A stretch of 39,571 nt of DNA from Pontibacter qinzhouensis (GTDB taxonomy: Bacteria > Bacteroidota > Bacteroidia > Cytophagales > Hymenobacteraceae), in the NCBI RefSeq assembly GCF_008017455.1, contig NZ_VRTY01000057.1:1-39571 (forward strand), read 5' to 3'. Both the position numbers and the translations under genes were made by a program. The notes below the pieces were generated by a model. It did not search any database. It saw only the letters and a program-made list of their open reading frames with translations, and was not told the DNA's origin. Position 1 is the first letter of the stretch, and every line of letters begins with the position of its first letter. Below are positions 33,595-39,571 of this stretch, in pieces.

Positions 33595-33881
33595 AGTCCC
33601 TGCTTTGGATGGTGGCTACTATTTTGGTGCAGGAGCTTCTCGATATCCTCGTAGCGGTAATAGAGGGTCCCGCCGATTTTGGTGAAGGGCAGGGTGCCGT
33701 TGAGACGCAGGGTCTGCAACGTGGCCGGTGCTATTTTCAGCAGCCGGCGCACCTCTGCTGACTTGAGGATTTGCCGCTGTGTCGGGGCGTGCTGTTTTTT
33801 GCTGAGCAGCTGCTGCAGATCCTCGAGCAACTGCCGGCGGAAAAGCTGCAGGTCCTCCTTGGTGATAATCTCTACTGACAT
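33591..33881 (-). CDS. Excisionase/MerR-type helix-turn-helix protein
   Basis: 96 residues: an N-terminal coiled helix (TKEDLQLFRRQLLEDLQQLLSKK) and a HTH_17-type DNA-binding domain (LKSAEVRRLLKIAPATLQTLRLNGTLPFTKIGGTLYYRYEDIEKLL). Such proteins act as excisionase-like or replication-control factors at the head of Bacteroidota mobile-element operons. The stop overlaps the next start by ATGA. A cluster of inverted repeats lies upstream (33962-34027), possibly its binding site. The ATG at 33881 gives the full domain. Confidence 0.88.
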   Translation of the reverse strand: MSVEIITKEDLQLFRRQLLEDLQQLLSKKQHAPTQRQILKSAEVRRLLKIAPATLQTLRLNGTLPFTKIGGTLYYRYEDIEKLLHQNSSHHPKQGL

Positions 33882-33979
33882 ACCTGTAACGTTTGGTTAG
33901 GCCCCAAAACTGCCCAGGCAACGCCAGCTATTTTCACAAGACCGGCCGTAGGAGGGAAAAATTCAGCTTCGCCTGAACA

Positions 33980-34027
33980 CAGGGGTAAACCACGCCTACA
34001 CCTACGGTTTACAACTCTCTTCCCCTG
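33980..34027. repeat. Nested inverted repeats upstream of the HTH gene
   Basis: CAGGGG (33980-33985) pairs with CCCCTG (34022-34027), and within it GTAAACC (33985-33991) pairs with GGTTTAC (34006-34012). The spacer contains CCTACACCTAC. Nested dyads in front of excisionase/replication genes are often binding sites or part of a replication origin; here this is an inference. Confidence 0.45.
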
Positions 34028-34201
34028 GATGCGGCACATTAAAAGGTACAGAAGCCGCCCCAAAAGCTTCAATTTGCCTGAAAAAGTAGCAGAAAAGCGT
34101 TCCCCAGGCAGGTCCTGCTTGTGAAAAACACCGCTGTCTCCTGCCAATCTTTGGCTGAAAATTCACCACCCCATGGACAAAACAAGGACACCGCCACGGC
34201 C

Positions 34202-34250
34202 TTCGGGCAGGTGCAGGAGCTTAGCATACGCTACTGCTGCCCTGCCCGAA
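34202..34250. repeat. GC-rich 10-bp stem-loop in the island control region
   Basis: TTCGGGCAGG and CCTGCCCGAA are perfect complements with a 29-nt loop that has a further GCAG/CTGC pair. No T-run follows on either strand, so a simple terminator is unlikely. A replication or transfer site is possible. Confidence 0.45.
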
Positions 34251-34429
34251 ATGAACCAGGTTCAACCTCAAAAGCAACACATCCTTTACCTTTTCAAAAG
34301 CGATTGGATTTATACCCGGAAGAGGGGGAGCCTGCGGTCTGGTGCAGGCAGTATTCTAAGTCATTTGCAACAATTATTTCAAGATTTATCACATGGTTCA
34401 TCTCCCTCACTTGAGCTACCCTACAGGCA

Positions 34430-35690
34430 TAGCAAAGCCAGGCGCTGCCAAAACGGGCCAACAGCGCCATAGAACCCAGCACTACTTGCTTATGGCTTCA
34501 TGCTACGTGCCGCATCAGCTCCACGTATGCTGTCTTCCTTGTGGCCACCGCAAAGACCCGGGCGACAAGCTTGTTGCGCACCATGTTGAGGGTACACATT
34601 TTGTTCTTGCCCTCTGCCAGTCGCTTTTGGTAATAAGTTTTAAGTTCCGAATCGCTTCGGGAGGCGCTCAGGGCAGCCATGTGGAGCATCTTCTTGACCT
34701 GCTTGTTTGCCAGCGGGCTCACCTTGGTTTTCCCCCTGATGCTGGTGCCCGACTGCCACTCAAAGGGAGCAATGCCGGCATAGCAGGCAAACTTACGCCA
34801 GGTGGCAAAACGGGTGAAGTTATGGGTAAAGACAATCAGGTACACTCCTACCAGAAAGCCCACACCCTTGATGCCGGTGATCAGCTCCAACATGCTCCTG
34901 AGCTCCTCATCCTGCTCAATAATCTCCTGCATGACCTTCTCCACACGCTTTATCTCTGTGTCCATAGCGCTGATGATCGTGGCATACGCATCCAGCAGGC
35001 CCATCAGCTGGCTGGGCAGCAGAAAACGGCGCTGCTCCTTTTGCGTGACATAGTAGCCGGCCCTGTCCCGCACCAGCCGGTCCCGCAGTGCCAACAGAGG
35101 TTGCAGCTGCATGATGGCTTTTGCCGGCAGCTTCGTCTGATGGAGCGTTTCGCGGTAGAGGTAGGCAAACTCGGCTATCCTCCTGGCGTCCACCTTATCA
35201 CTCTTGCCCCTGGTGATGCCCATCGAGCGCTTGAGCTGCAGGGCCGGGACCATGGCAAAAGGAATGCCCGTCTCCTCCAGGTACACCGACAGGCAAAGGG
35301 AGTAGAGGCCGGTATGCTCGAAACAAACCAGTACCTGCCCCAGGCTTTCGGCCTGAAGTACTTTGCCCGCCCACCTGACGAAAGTATCGTAGCCGGAGCG
35401 GTCATTGCTGAACTGCCGATGCAGGTTCTTGGCATGGATAAAGACATCGATCACTGCTTTGGATACATCGATGCCGATAAAGAATCTATAGTGTTCCATA
35501 GTAAAAAATTGAAGGTGAAAGATGGTTGCCATCAGCTAAGACTTTTACAAGACCTGGCGTCTGAAATTCTAAATGGCTCCGGCAACAGGAAAGGCAGGCG
35601 CGGGGACTGATACTGCCCAAAGGCCCAAAGCCTAGCAAGATGTGAAGTTCAACCCGTGCCGTCAATATCCTTTACTGTAGATAATCATGT
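34430..35690 (-). mobile_element. IS110-family element (ends not determined)
   Basis: IS110 elements lack clear inverted repeats and target duplications, so only the transposase fixes the place; the limits given are rough. A 7-bp hairpin (34441-34468) follows the gene and a non-coding stretch of more than 150 bp precedes it, where IS110-group elements encode their bridge RNA. The element sits in the divergent control region of the island. Confidence 0.6.
34498..35499 (-). CDS. IS110-family transposase/recombinase
   Basis: 333 residues from the ATG at 35499 (MEHYRFFIGIDVSK); an upstream in-frame start at 35532 is less likely because FIGIDVSK is normally near the N-terminus. RuvC-like DEDD domain: FIGIDVSKAVIDVF (first Asp), CFEHTGLYS (Glu), KSDKVDARRIAEFAY (Asp pair). 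C-terminal Transposase_20 domain: LITGIKGVGFLVGVY and FACYAGIAPFEWQSGTSIRGKTKVSPLANKQVKKMLHMAAL, with the conserved Ser in SGTSIRG. Complete frame. IS110 enzymes join DNA guided by a bridge RNA made from the element's own non-coding end, predicted here upstream on the same strand (about 35500-35690), though I could not fold it convincingly. Confidence 0.94.
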   Translation of the reverse strand: MEHYRFFIGIDVSKAVIDVFIHAKNLHRQFSNDRSGYDTFVRWAGKVLQAESLGQVLVCFEHTGLYSLCLSVYLEETGIPFAMVPALQLKRSMGITRGKSDKVDARRIAEFAYLYRETLHQTKLPAKAIMQLQPLLALRDRLVRDRAGYYVTQKEQRRFLLPSQLMGLLDAYATIISAMDTEIKRVEKVMQEIIEQDEELRSMLELITGIKGVGFLVGVYLIVFTHNFTRFATWRKFACYAGIAPFEWQSGTSIRGKTKVSPLANKQVKKMLHMAALSASRSDSELKTYYQKRLAEGKNKMCTLNMVRNKLVARVFAVATRKTAYVELMRHVA

Positions 35691-35864
35691 AAGTATACAT
35701 ACCTATGAAAAGAAGGGAATAAGGGGGCTTATTGTCTTCTGCGAAGGTAAAAGCAAGATGTATTTTTGTAAACAAAAAAGCGGCTCCCCTCCCACCCGGG
35801 CGGGCCCGCTGCCAGTCCACCTCGGAACTCGGCTGTTGATTTTTTGTGGTTAACCTATTTTCTC
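35500..35864. other. 365-bp non-coding region between the IS110 transposase gene and the mob genes
   Basis: Divergent control region. Holds GATGG/CCATC next to the transposase start, a GCCCAAAG direct repeat, TTTTTGT/ACAAAAA (35763-35778) and a GC-rich hairpin (35779-35810). The part near the transposase is where an IS110 bridge RNA would be encoded; the part near the mob genes is where oriT would be expected. Confidence 0.55.
35763..35810. other. Candidate oriT or terminator: A/T dyad next to a GC-rich hairpin
   Basis: TTTTTGT-AA-ACAAAAA (35763-35778) abuts AGCGG...CCGCT (35779-35783, 35806-35810), which encloses the GC-rich run CCCACCCGGGCGGG. It lies 54 bp upstream of the relaxase accessory gene, where Bacteroidota mobilizable elements usually carry oriT. 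Read on the minus strand, the hairpin is followed by TTTTTTG and could instead be a terminator toward the IS110 gene. Confidence 0.4.
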
Positions 35865-36263
35865 ATGGCACGAAAAAAGAAAGCCAACGCAGAGGAGCTC
35901 CTCTCCCGCCCCATCGCTCTCCGGCTCACGCAGTTGGAGTACGACCGGCTGGAGAAACTTCGCCTGCAAAGCGACTGCCATTCCATCGGCGAGGTGATCC
36001 GGCGGATACTGGGCAACAGGCAAGTGAAGCTGTTTCACCAGGACAGCTCCATGGATAGTGTGATGGAGGAGCTGGCTGGCATCCGGGCTGAGATTCGGGC
36101 TATCGGCATTAACATCAACCAGGTCACCCGCCACTTCAACGGATCCACCCAAGTGAGCAAGCGCGACCTGCTGGCCCACCAGGCCCTGCAGCAGTACCGG
36201 AAGGTGGAGACGAAAGTCAGCCTGCTGCTCTCGCTCATCTCCCAGCTGGCCAGGAAATGGTAG
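35865..36263 (+). CDS. MobC-like relaxosome accessory protein
   Basis: 132 residues from the ATG at 35865 (MARKKKANAEELLSRPIALRL). N-terminal ribbon-helix-helix (RPIALRLTQLEYDRLEKLRLQSDCHSIGEVIRRIL) and the C-terminal MobC motif ELAGIRAEIRAIGININQVTRHFNG followed by a helix. A TTG at 35844 would add seven residues that do not fit the family, so it is rejected. Binds oriT and helps the relaxase make the nick. Its stop overlaps the relaxase start (ATGGTAG, 36257-36263), so the two are translationally coupled. In Bacteroides naming this position is often called mobA. Confidence 0.9.
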   Translation: MARKKKANAEELLSRPIALRLTQLEYDRLEKLRLQSDCHSIGEVIRRILGNRQVKLFHQDSSMDSVMEELAGIRAEIRAIGININQVTRHFNGSTQVSKRDLLAHQALQQYRKVETKVSLLLSLISQLARKW

Positions 36264-37540
36264 CCCGTATCATCACCGGCAAAAGCATCCGGGGAGCGCT
36301 CCACTACAACGAGCACAAGGTGCGGGAGGGGCAGGCCGAGCTTATCTTCGCCAGCCGTTTCCTGCAGGAGCCGGAAGAACTCTCTTTTAAGGATAAGCTG
36401 GGTCGCTTCGGGCGGCTCCTGGAGAAGAGCCCGCAGGTAAAGACCAACACGCTCCACATCTCCCTTAATTTCGCTTTCGGCGAGCAACTGGAGGAGGAGC
36501 GGCTGCAGGTCATCGCCCTCCGGTACATGGACATGATCGGCTTCGGGGAGCAGCCTTACCTGGTCTACCGCCACCACGACGCAGCCCACCCGCACCTGCA
36601 CATCGTCACCACCAACATCCGCTCCGACGGCAGCCGGATAGACCTCCACAACATCGGCCGGCTCCGCTCCGAACCGGCCCGGCAGGCGCTCGAGCTGGAG
36701 TATGGGCTGGTGCAGGCCGAGCGAATGAAAAAGGAGGAGGCGCTCCCCCTGGAACCACTGCAGCTGGAGAAAGCACTATATGGCAAGTCAGAGACAAGGC
36801 GCAGCATCGCCCGCATCGTCTCAACGGTGACCCGCCACTACAACTACACCAGCCTGGCCGAGCTCAACGCCGTGCTGCGCCACTTCGGCGTGATGGCAGA
36901 CAGGGGAAGGGAAGGCACGCAGATGCACCGGAACAAAGGGCTTAGCTACAGCATCGTGAACGGGAAGGGCGAGAAGCAGGGGGTGCCGCTCAAGGCCAGC
37001 ACCCTGCCGGGCAAACCCACGCTGGCTTACCTGGAAAAGCAGTTCGAGAGGAACGAACTCAGCCGCCGCCCCCTGCAGCTCTCCCTGCGCACCGGGATCG
37101 ACAAGCTCTTCCACAGCCAGCCACGCATGAGCCGGGAGGATTTTGTGAAGCGCCTGGCCAGGGAGCACGTGCACGTTGTCTTCCGAGAGAACAGCCAGGG
37201 AATCACCTACGGCGTCACCTACATCGACCATCGGCATAAGGCCGTCTTCAACGGCAGCGAGCTGGGCAAAGCCTATAGCGCCAAAGCCATCACAGAGTGC
37301 TTCAGCCAAAATGCAGCACGGACGGAACAGGTTGGCAACACCAGGCAGGAGGTATCACGACAGCAGGGAACTGCCGGAACGGCCCGCCTGGCAGGGCAAC
37401 ATGAGCAGGAAGCAGCACGGCTAAACAACTCTGATGCACCCGGGCTACTGGAGGCGCTTCTGAAAGCGGAACATCAGAATCACCTGCCGGAACCGCTTCG
37501 AGGCAAAAGAAAAAAGCGCCGCAGAAAACCCAGGCTCTGA
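36257..37540 (+). CDS. MOBP-type relaxase (mobilization nuclease)
   Basis: 427 residues. N-terminal nuclease domain begins MVARIITGKSIRGALHYNEHKV with the candidate nucleophile Tyr in ALHYNEHK, and the three-His metal motif is HHDAAHPHLHIVTTNIRSDG (about 95-115). The middle part continues the relaxase/mobilization fold (KALYGKSETRRSIARIVSTVTRHYNYTSLAELNAVLRHFGV), and the last about 80 residues are charged and low-complexity, ending KRKKRRRKPRL. Cuts one strand at oriT and stays bound to the 5' end during transfer. Start overlaps the MobC-like gene by 7 bp; the coupling protein gene follows after 43 bp. Frame intact. Confidence 0.93.
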   Translation: MVARIITGKSIRGALHYNEHKVREGQAELIFASRFLQEPEELSFKDKLGRFGRLLEKSPQVKTNTLHISLNFAFGEQLEEERLQVIALRYMDMIGFGEQPYLVYRHHDAAHPHLHIVTTNIRSDGSRIDLHNIGRLRSEPARQALELEYGLVQAERMKKEEALPLEPLQLEKALYGKSETRRSIARIVSTVTRHYNYTSLAELNAVLRHFGVMADRGREGTQMHRNKGLSYSIVNGKGEKQGVPLKASTLPGKPTLAYLEKQFERNELSRRPLQLSLRTGIDKLFHSQPRMSREDFVKRLAREHVHVVFRENSQGITYGVTYIDHRHKAVFNGSELGKAYSAKAITECFSQNAARTEQVGNTRQEVSRQQGTAGTARLAGQHEQEAARLNNSDAPGLLEALLKAEHQNHLPEPLRGKRKKRRRKPRL

Positions 37541-37583
37541 GGGCAACTTTGAACTCTTAACTTTTAACTCTAAACTTAAAAAC

Positions 37584-39509
37584 GTGAACACCGGGGAAAA
37601 TACACAAGGCCTGCGCCAGATCATCGACTTCACCCGGCTGCTGAGCCTGGTGATCCTGGTCCTGCATTTTTACCTAAGCTGTTATGCCGCCTTTGCAGCG
37701 TGGGAGCTGACGGCCCCTATCGTGGACCGCATGCTGCTCAACATCTGGAAGCTACCACTATTCCAGGGCCTGCTGGCTCCGAAAGCGGCCGCGCTGCTCC
37801 TGCTGGCTGTCTCGCTGCTGGGTGCCAAGGGCAGGAAGGACGAGCACCTCAAAAAGAGCACCATCTGGCTATACCTGCTGCCGGGACTGCTGCTGTACGC
37901 AGGAAGCGGTGTGCTCCTATCGGTTACGCTGGAGGCTACGATAGCCGCTGCCTGTTACATAGGCACCACGGCACTGGGTTACCTGCTGCTCCTGGCCGGT
38001 GGCACCCGGCTCTCCCGCCTGCTGAAGCTGCGGCTGGGCCAGGATATCTTCAACCGCCTCAACGAGTCCTTCCCACAGGAGGAGCGCCTGCTGGAGAACG
38101 AATACTCCATCAACCTGCCGGCCCACTACCATCTCCAGGGAAAGCAACGCCGCAGTTGGATCAACATCATCAACCCCTTCCGGGCCCTGCTTGTCCTCGG
38201 CACCCCCGGGGCCGGCAAGTCCTACTTCGTCATCCGCCACGTCATCACCCAGCATATCCGCAAAGGCTTCACCCTCTTCCTTTACGACTTCAAGTACGAC
38301 GACCTGACCCGCATCGCCTACAACACCCTGCTCAAGCACCAGGACAAGTACCCGGTGAAGCCGCAGTTCTACGTCATCAACTTCGACGACCTCTCCCGTA
38401 CCCACCGCTGCAACCCGCTCGATCCGGGCACGATGAACGACATTACCGACGCCACCGAGGCCTCCCGCACCATCATGCTGGGGCTTAACCGGGAGTGGAT
38501 CAAAAAACAGGGGGATTTCTTCGTGGAGTCGCCCATCAACTTTGTGACGGCCATTATCTGGTTCCTCAAAAAGTACCAGGAAGGAAAATACTGCACCTTG
38601 CCCCACGTCATCGAGCTCATGCAAGCCCCCTACGAGCAACTCTTCTCCCTGCTCCGCACCGAGCCGGAGATCGAGGTGCTCATCAATCCCTTTGTCTCCG
38701 CCTTTGAGCAGGAGGCGGTGGACCAGTTGGAGGGGCAGATCGCCAGTGCCAAGATCAGCATGGCCCGCCTGGCCTCGCCGCAGCTCTACTACGTGCTATC
38801 CGGCAACGACTTTACGCTGGACCTCAACAACCCGCAGGCACCCAAGCTCATCTGCCTGGGCAATAACCCGCTCAAGCAGCAGGTGTACGGGGCGGTGCTC
38901 TCGCTTTACGTCTCCCGGGCCGTGAAACTGGTCAACCAGAAAAACAAGCTCAAGAGCAGCCTGATCTTCGATGAGTTCCCCACCATCTACTTCAACGGCA
39001 TCGACAGCCTCATCGCCACCGCCCGCTCCAACAAGGTGGCCACCACGCTGGGTGTGCAGGACTACAGCCAACTCAAGAAGGACTATGGTCGGGAGCAGGC
39101 CGAGGTGGTGATGAACATCGTGGGCAACGTCATCAGCGGGCAGGTGACAGGCGAAACGGCCAAACAGCTTTCCGAACGCTTCGGCAAGATTCAGCAGCAG
39201 CGCGAGAGCGTCTCCATCAACAGCAACGACACCTCCGTCAGCCGCTCCACGCAGTTAGACGCCGCCGTACCGGCTTCCACCATTTCCTCCTTATCCTCCG
39301 GGGATTTCGTAGGCATGGTGGCTGACGACCCGCAATGCCCCATCGCGCAGAAAGCCTTCCACGCCACCATCCGCAACGACCACAAAGCCCTGGCCCGGGA
39401 GGAGAAAACATACGTACCGCTACCGCAAATCCGGCAAGTAGATGCAGCTAACGTGCAGGCAAATTATAGGAAGATAAAAGAGGAAGTGGAGCAGATCCTG
39501 GCTAATTAA
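37584..39509 (+). CDS. TraG/VirD4-type coupling protein (Bacteroidota MobC family)
   Basis: Hexameric ATPase that brings the relaxase-DNA complex to a type IV secretion channel. 641 residues starting with GTG at 37584 (NTGENTQGLRQIIDFTRLLSLVILVLHFYLSCY); this opening is typical of the family, so the GTG is kept. Two or three membrane segments occupy about residues 15-150. Walker A GTPGAGKSYFV at about 205, Walker B SLIFDEFPTIYF at about 459, then ARSNKVATTLGVQDYSQLKKDYG and NIVGNVISGQVTGETAKQLSERFG (TraG-D C-terminal motifs). No type IV secretion genes are in the window, so the island would rely on a helper unless they lie beyond 39571. Third gene of the mob operon. Confidence 0.94.
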   Translation: MNTGENTQGLRQIIDFTRLLSLVILVLHFYLSCYAAFAAWELTAPIVDRMLLNIWKLPLFQGLLAPKAAALLLLAVSLLGAKGRKDEHLKKSTIWLYLLPGLLLYAGSGVLLSVTLEATIAAACYIGTTALGYLLLLAGGTRLSRLLKLRLGQDIFNRLNESFPQEERLLENEYSINLPAHYHLQGKQRRSWINIINPFRALLVLGTPGAGKSYFVIRHVITQHIRKGFTLFLYDFKYDDLTRIAYNTLLKHQDKYPVKPQFYVINFDDLSRTHRCNPLDPGTMNDITDATEASRTIMLGLNREWIKKQGDFFVESPINFVTAIIWFLKKYQEGKYCTLPHVIELMQAPYEQLFSLLRTEPEIEVLINPFVSAFEQEAVDQLEGQIASAKISMARLASPQLYYVLSGNDFTLDLNNPQAPKLICLGNNPLKQQVYGAVLSLYVSRAVKLVNQKNKLKSSLIFDEFPTIYFNGIDSLIATARSNKVATTLGVQDYSQLKKDYGREQAEVVMNIVGNVISGQVTGETAKQLSERFGKIQQQRESVSINSNDTSVSRSTQLDAAVPASTISSLSSGDFVGMVADDPQCPIAQKAFHATIRNDHKALAREEKTYVPLPQIRQVDAANVQANYRKIKEEVEQILAN

Positions 39510-39571
39510 TTCAAGTTGCGATTATACACATCTGTTGATGGTGTAGGCAAAAATAAAAAGTACCAGCTTCA

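Larger units (their letters stand above)
33882..34497. other. 615-bp non-coding region with nested inverted repeats, upstream of the island's replication genes
   Basis: No credible gene. Holds GTAAACC/GGTTTAC (33985-33991, 34006-34012) nested inside CAGGGG/CCCCTG, TTCAG/CTGAA (33962-33977), a 10-bp GC-rich stem TTCGGGCAGG/CCTGCCCGAA (34202-34250), GAACC-A-GGTTC (34253-34263), and GGCGCTG/CAGCGCC (34441-34468) just beyond the IS110 transposase stop. Part of it must be the right end of the IS110 element, which has no inverted repeats to mark it. Confidence 0.6.

Noticed and set aside
34393..35610. 405-codon plus-strand open frame
   Set aside because: It is antisense to the IS110 transposase, low in complexity and His/Gln/Leu-rich; the opposite strand has all catalytic motifs.
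1..39571. CRISPR arrays, tRNA or rRNA genes, integrase gene or att sites
   Set aside because: No regularly spaced repeats, no cloverleaf and no tyrosine or serine integrase gene were seen on either strand.

Overview
The window looks like a chromosome segment of a Bacteroidota bacterium outside Bacteroides. The signs are a SusC/SusD pair, a hybrid two-component regulator, two enzymes with type IX secretion (T9SS) C-terminal sorting domains, a TAnnTTTG-type -7 box, and Bacteroidota-type mobilization genes. A member of Cytophagales (Pontibacter/Hymenobacter-like) is a reasonable guess, but this is inference from gene types only.

Layout. (1) 1-2.6 kb, minus strand: a metal-efflux pair, a small Cys-rich secreted protein followed by a CzcA-type RND pump that runs off the left edge. 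Two palindromic ATTGCAAT boxes lie just upstream. (2) 2.7-28.9 kb, minus strand: a pectin-type polysaccharide utilization locus (PUL). In transcription order it holds a hybrid two-component regulator, SusC, SusD, a DUF4957/DUF5123-like surface lipoprotein, a PL1 pectate lyase with a T9SS tail, a GH43 broken by one in-frame TAG, a GH95, a CE8 pectin methylesterase with passenger repeats and a T9SS tail, and a second PL1-like lyase. A 170-bp MITE-like element with a 9-bp target duplication and an ISL3-family IS have landed between the CE8 gene and the last lyase gene. The 1.6-kb gap before susC carries two 12-bp direct repeats 21 bp apart and a TAnnTTTG box, which together look like the regulator's activated promoter. 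(3) 29.4-32.2 kb: a pile-up of mobile DNA, with an intact IS5-family element (6-bp direct repeats), an IS630-family remnant and an IS1634-family remnant. (4) 32.2-39.5 kb: a GC-richer mobilizable island. On the minus strand are an excisionase-like HTH protein, a DnaD/replisome-organizer-like protein and a DnaC-like ATPase cut short by the IS1634 remnant. On the plus strand are a MobC-like accessory protein, a MOBP-type relaxase and a TraG/VirD4-type coupling protein. An IS110-family transposase sits in the divergent control region between the two arms.

How the genes probably work together. The regulator senses pectin-derived oligosaccharides and switches on susC/susD. Secreted CE8 removes methyl esters and the PL1 enzymes cut the homogalacturonan backbone. 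SusC/SusD import the fragments, and GH43 and GH95 trim arabinose and L-fucose or L-galactose side chains. The locus shows decay: the GH43 is split and transposons have entered the last intergenic region. The neighbouring island has lost its left end, so it is probably only partly functional.
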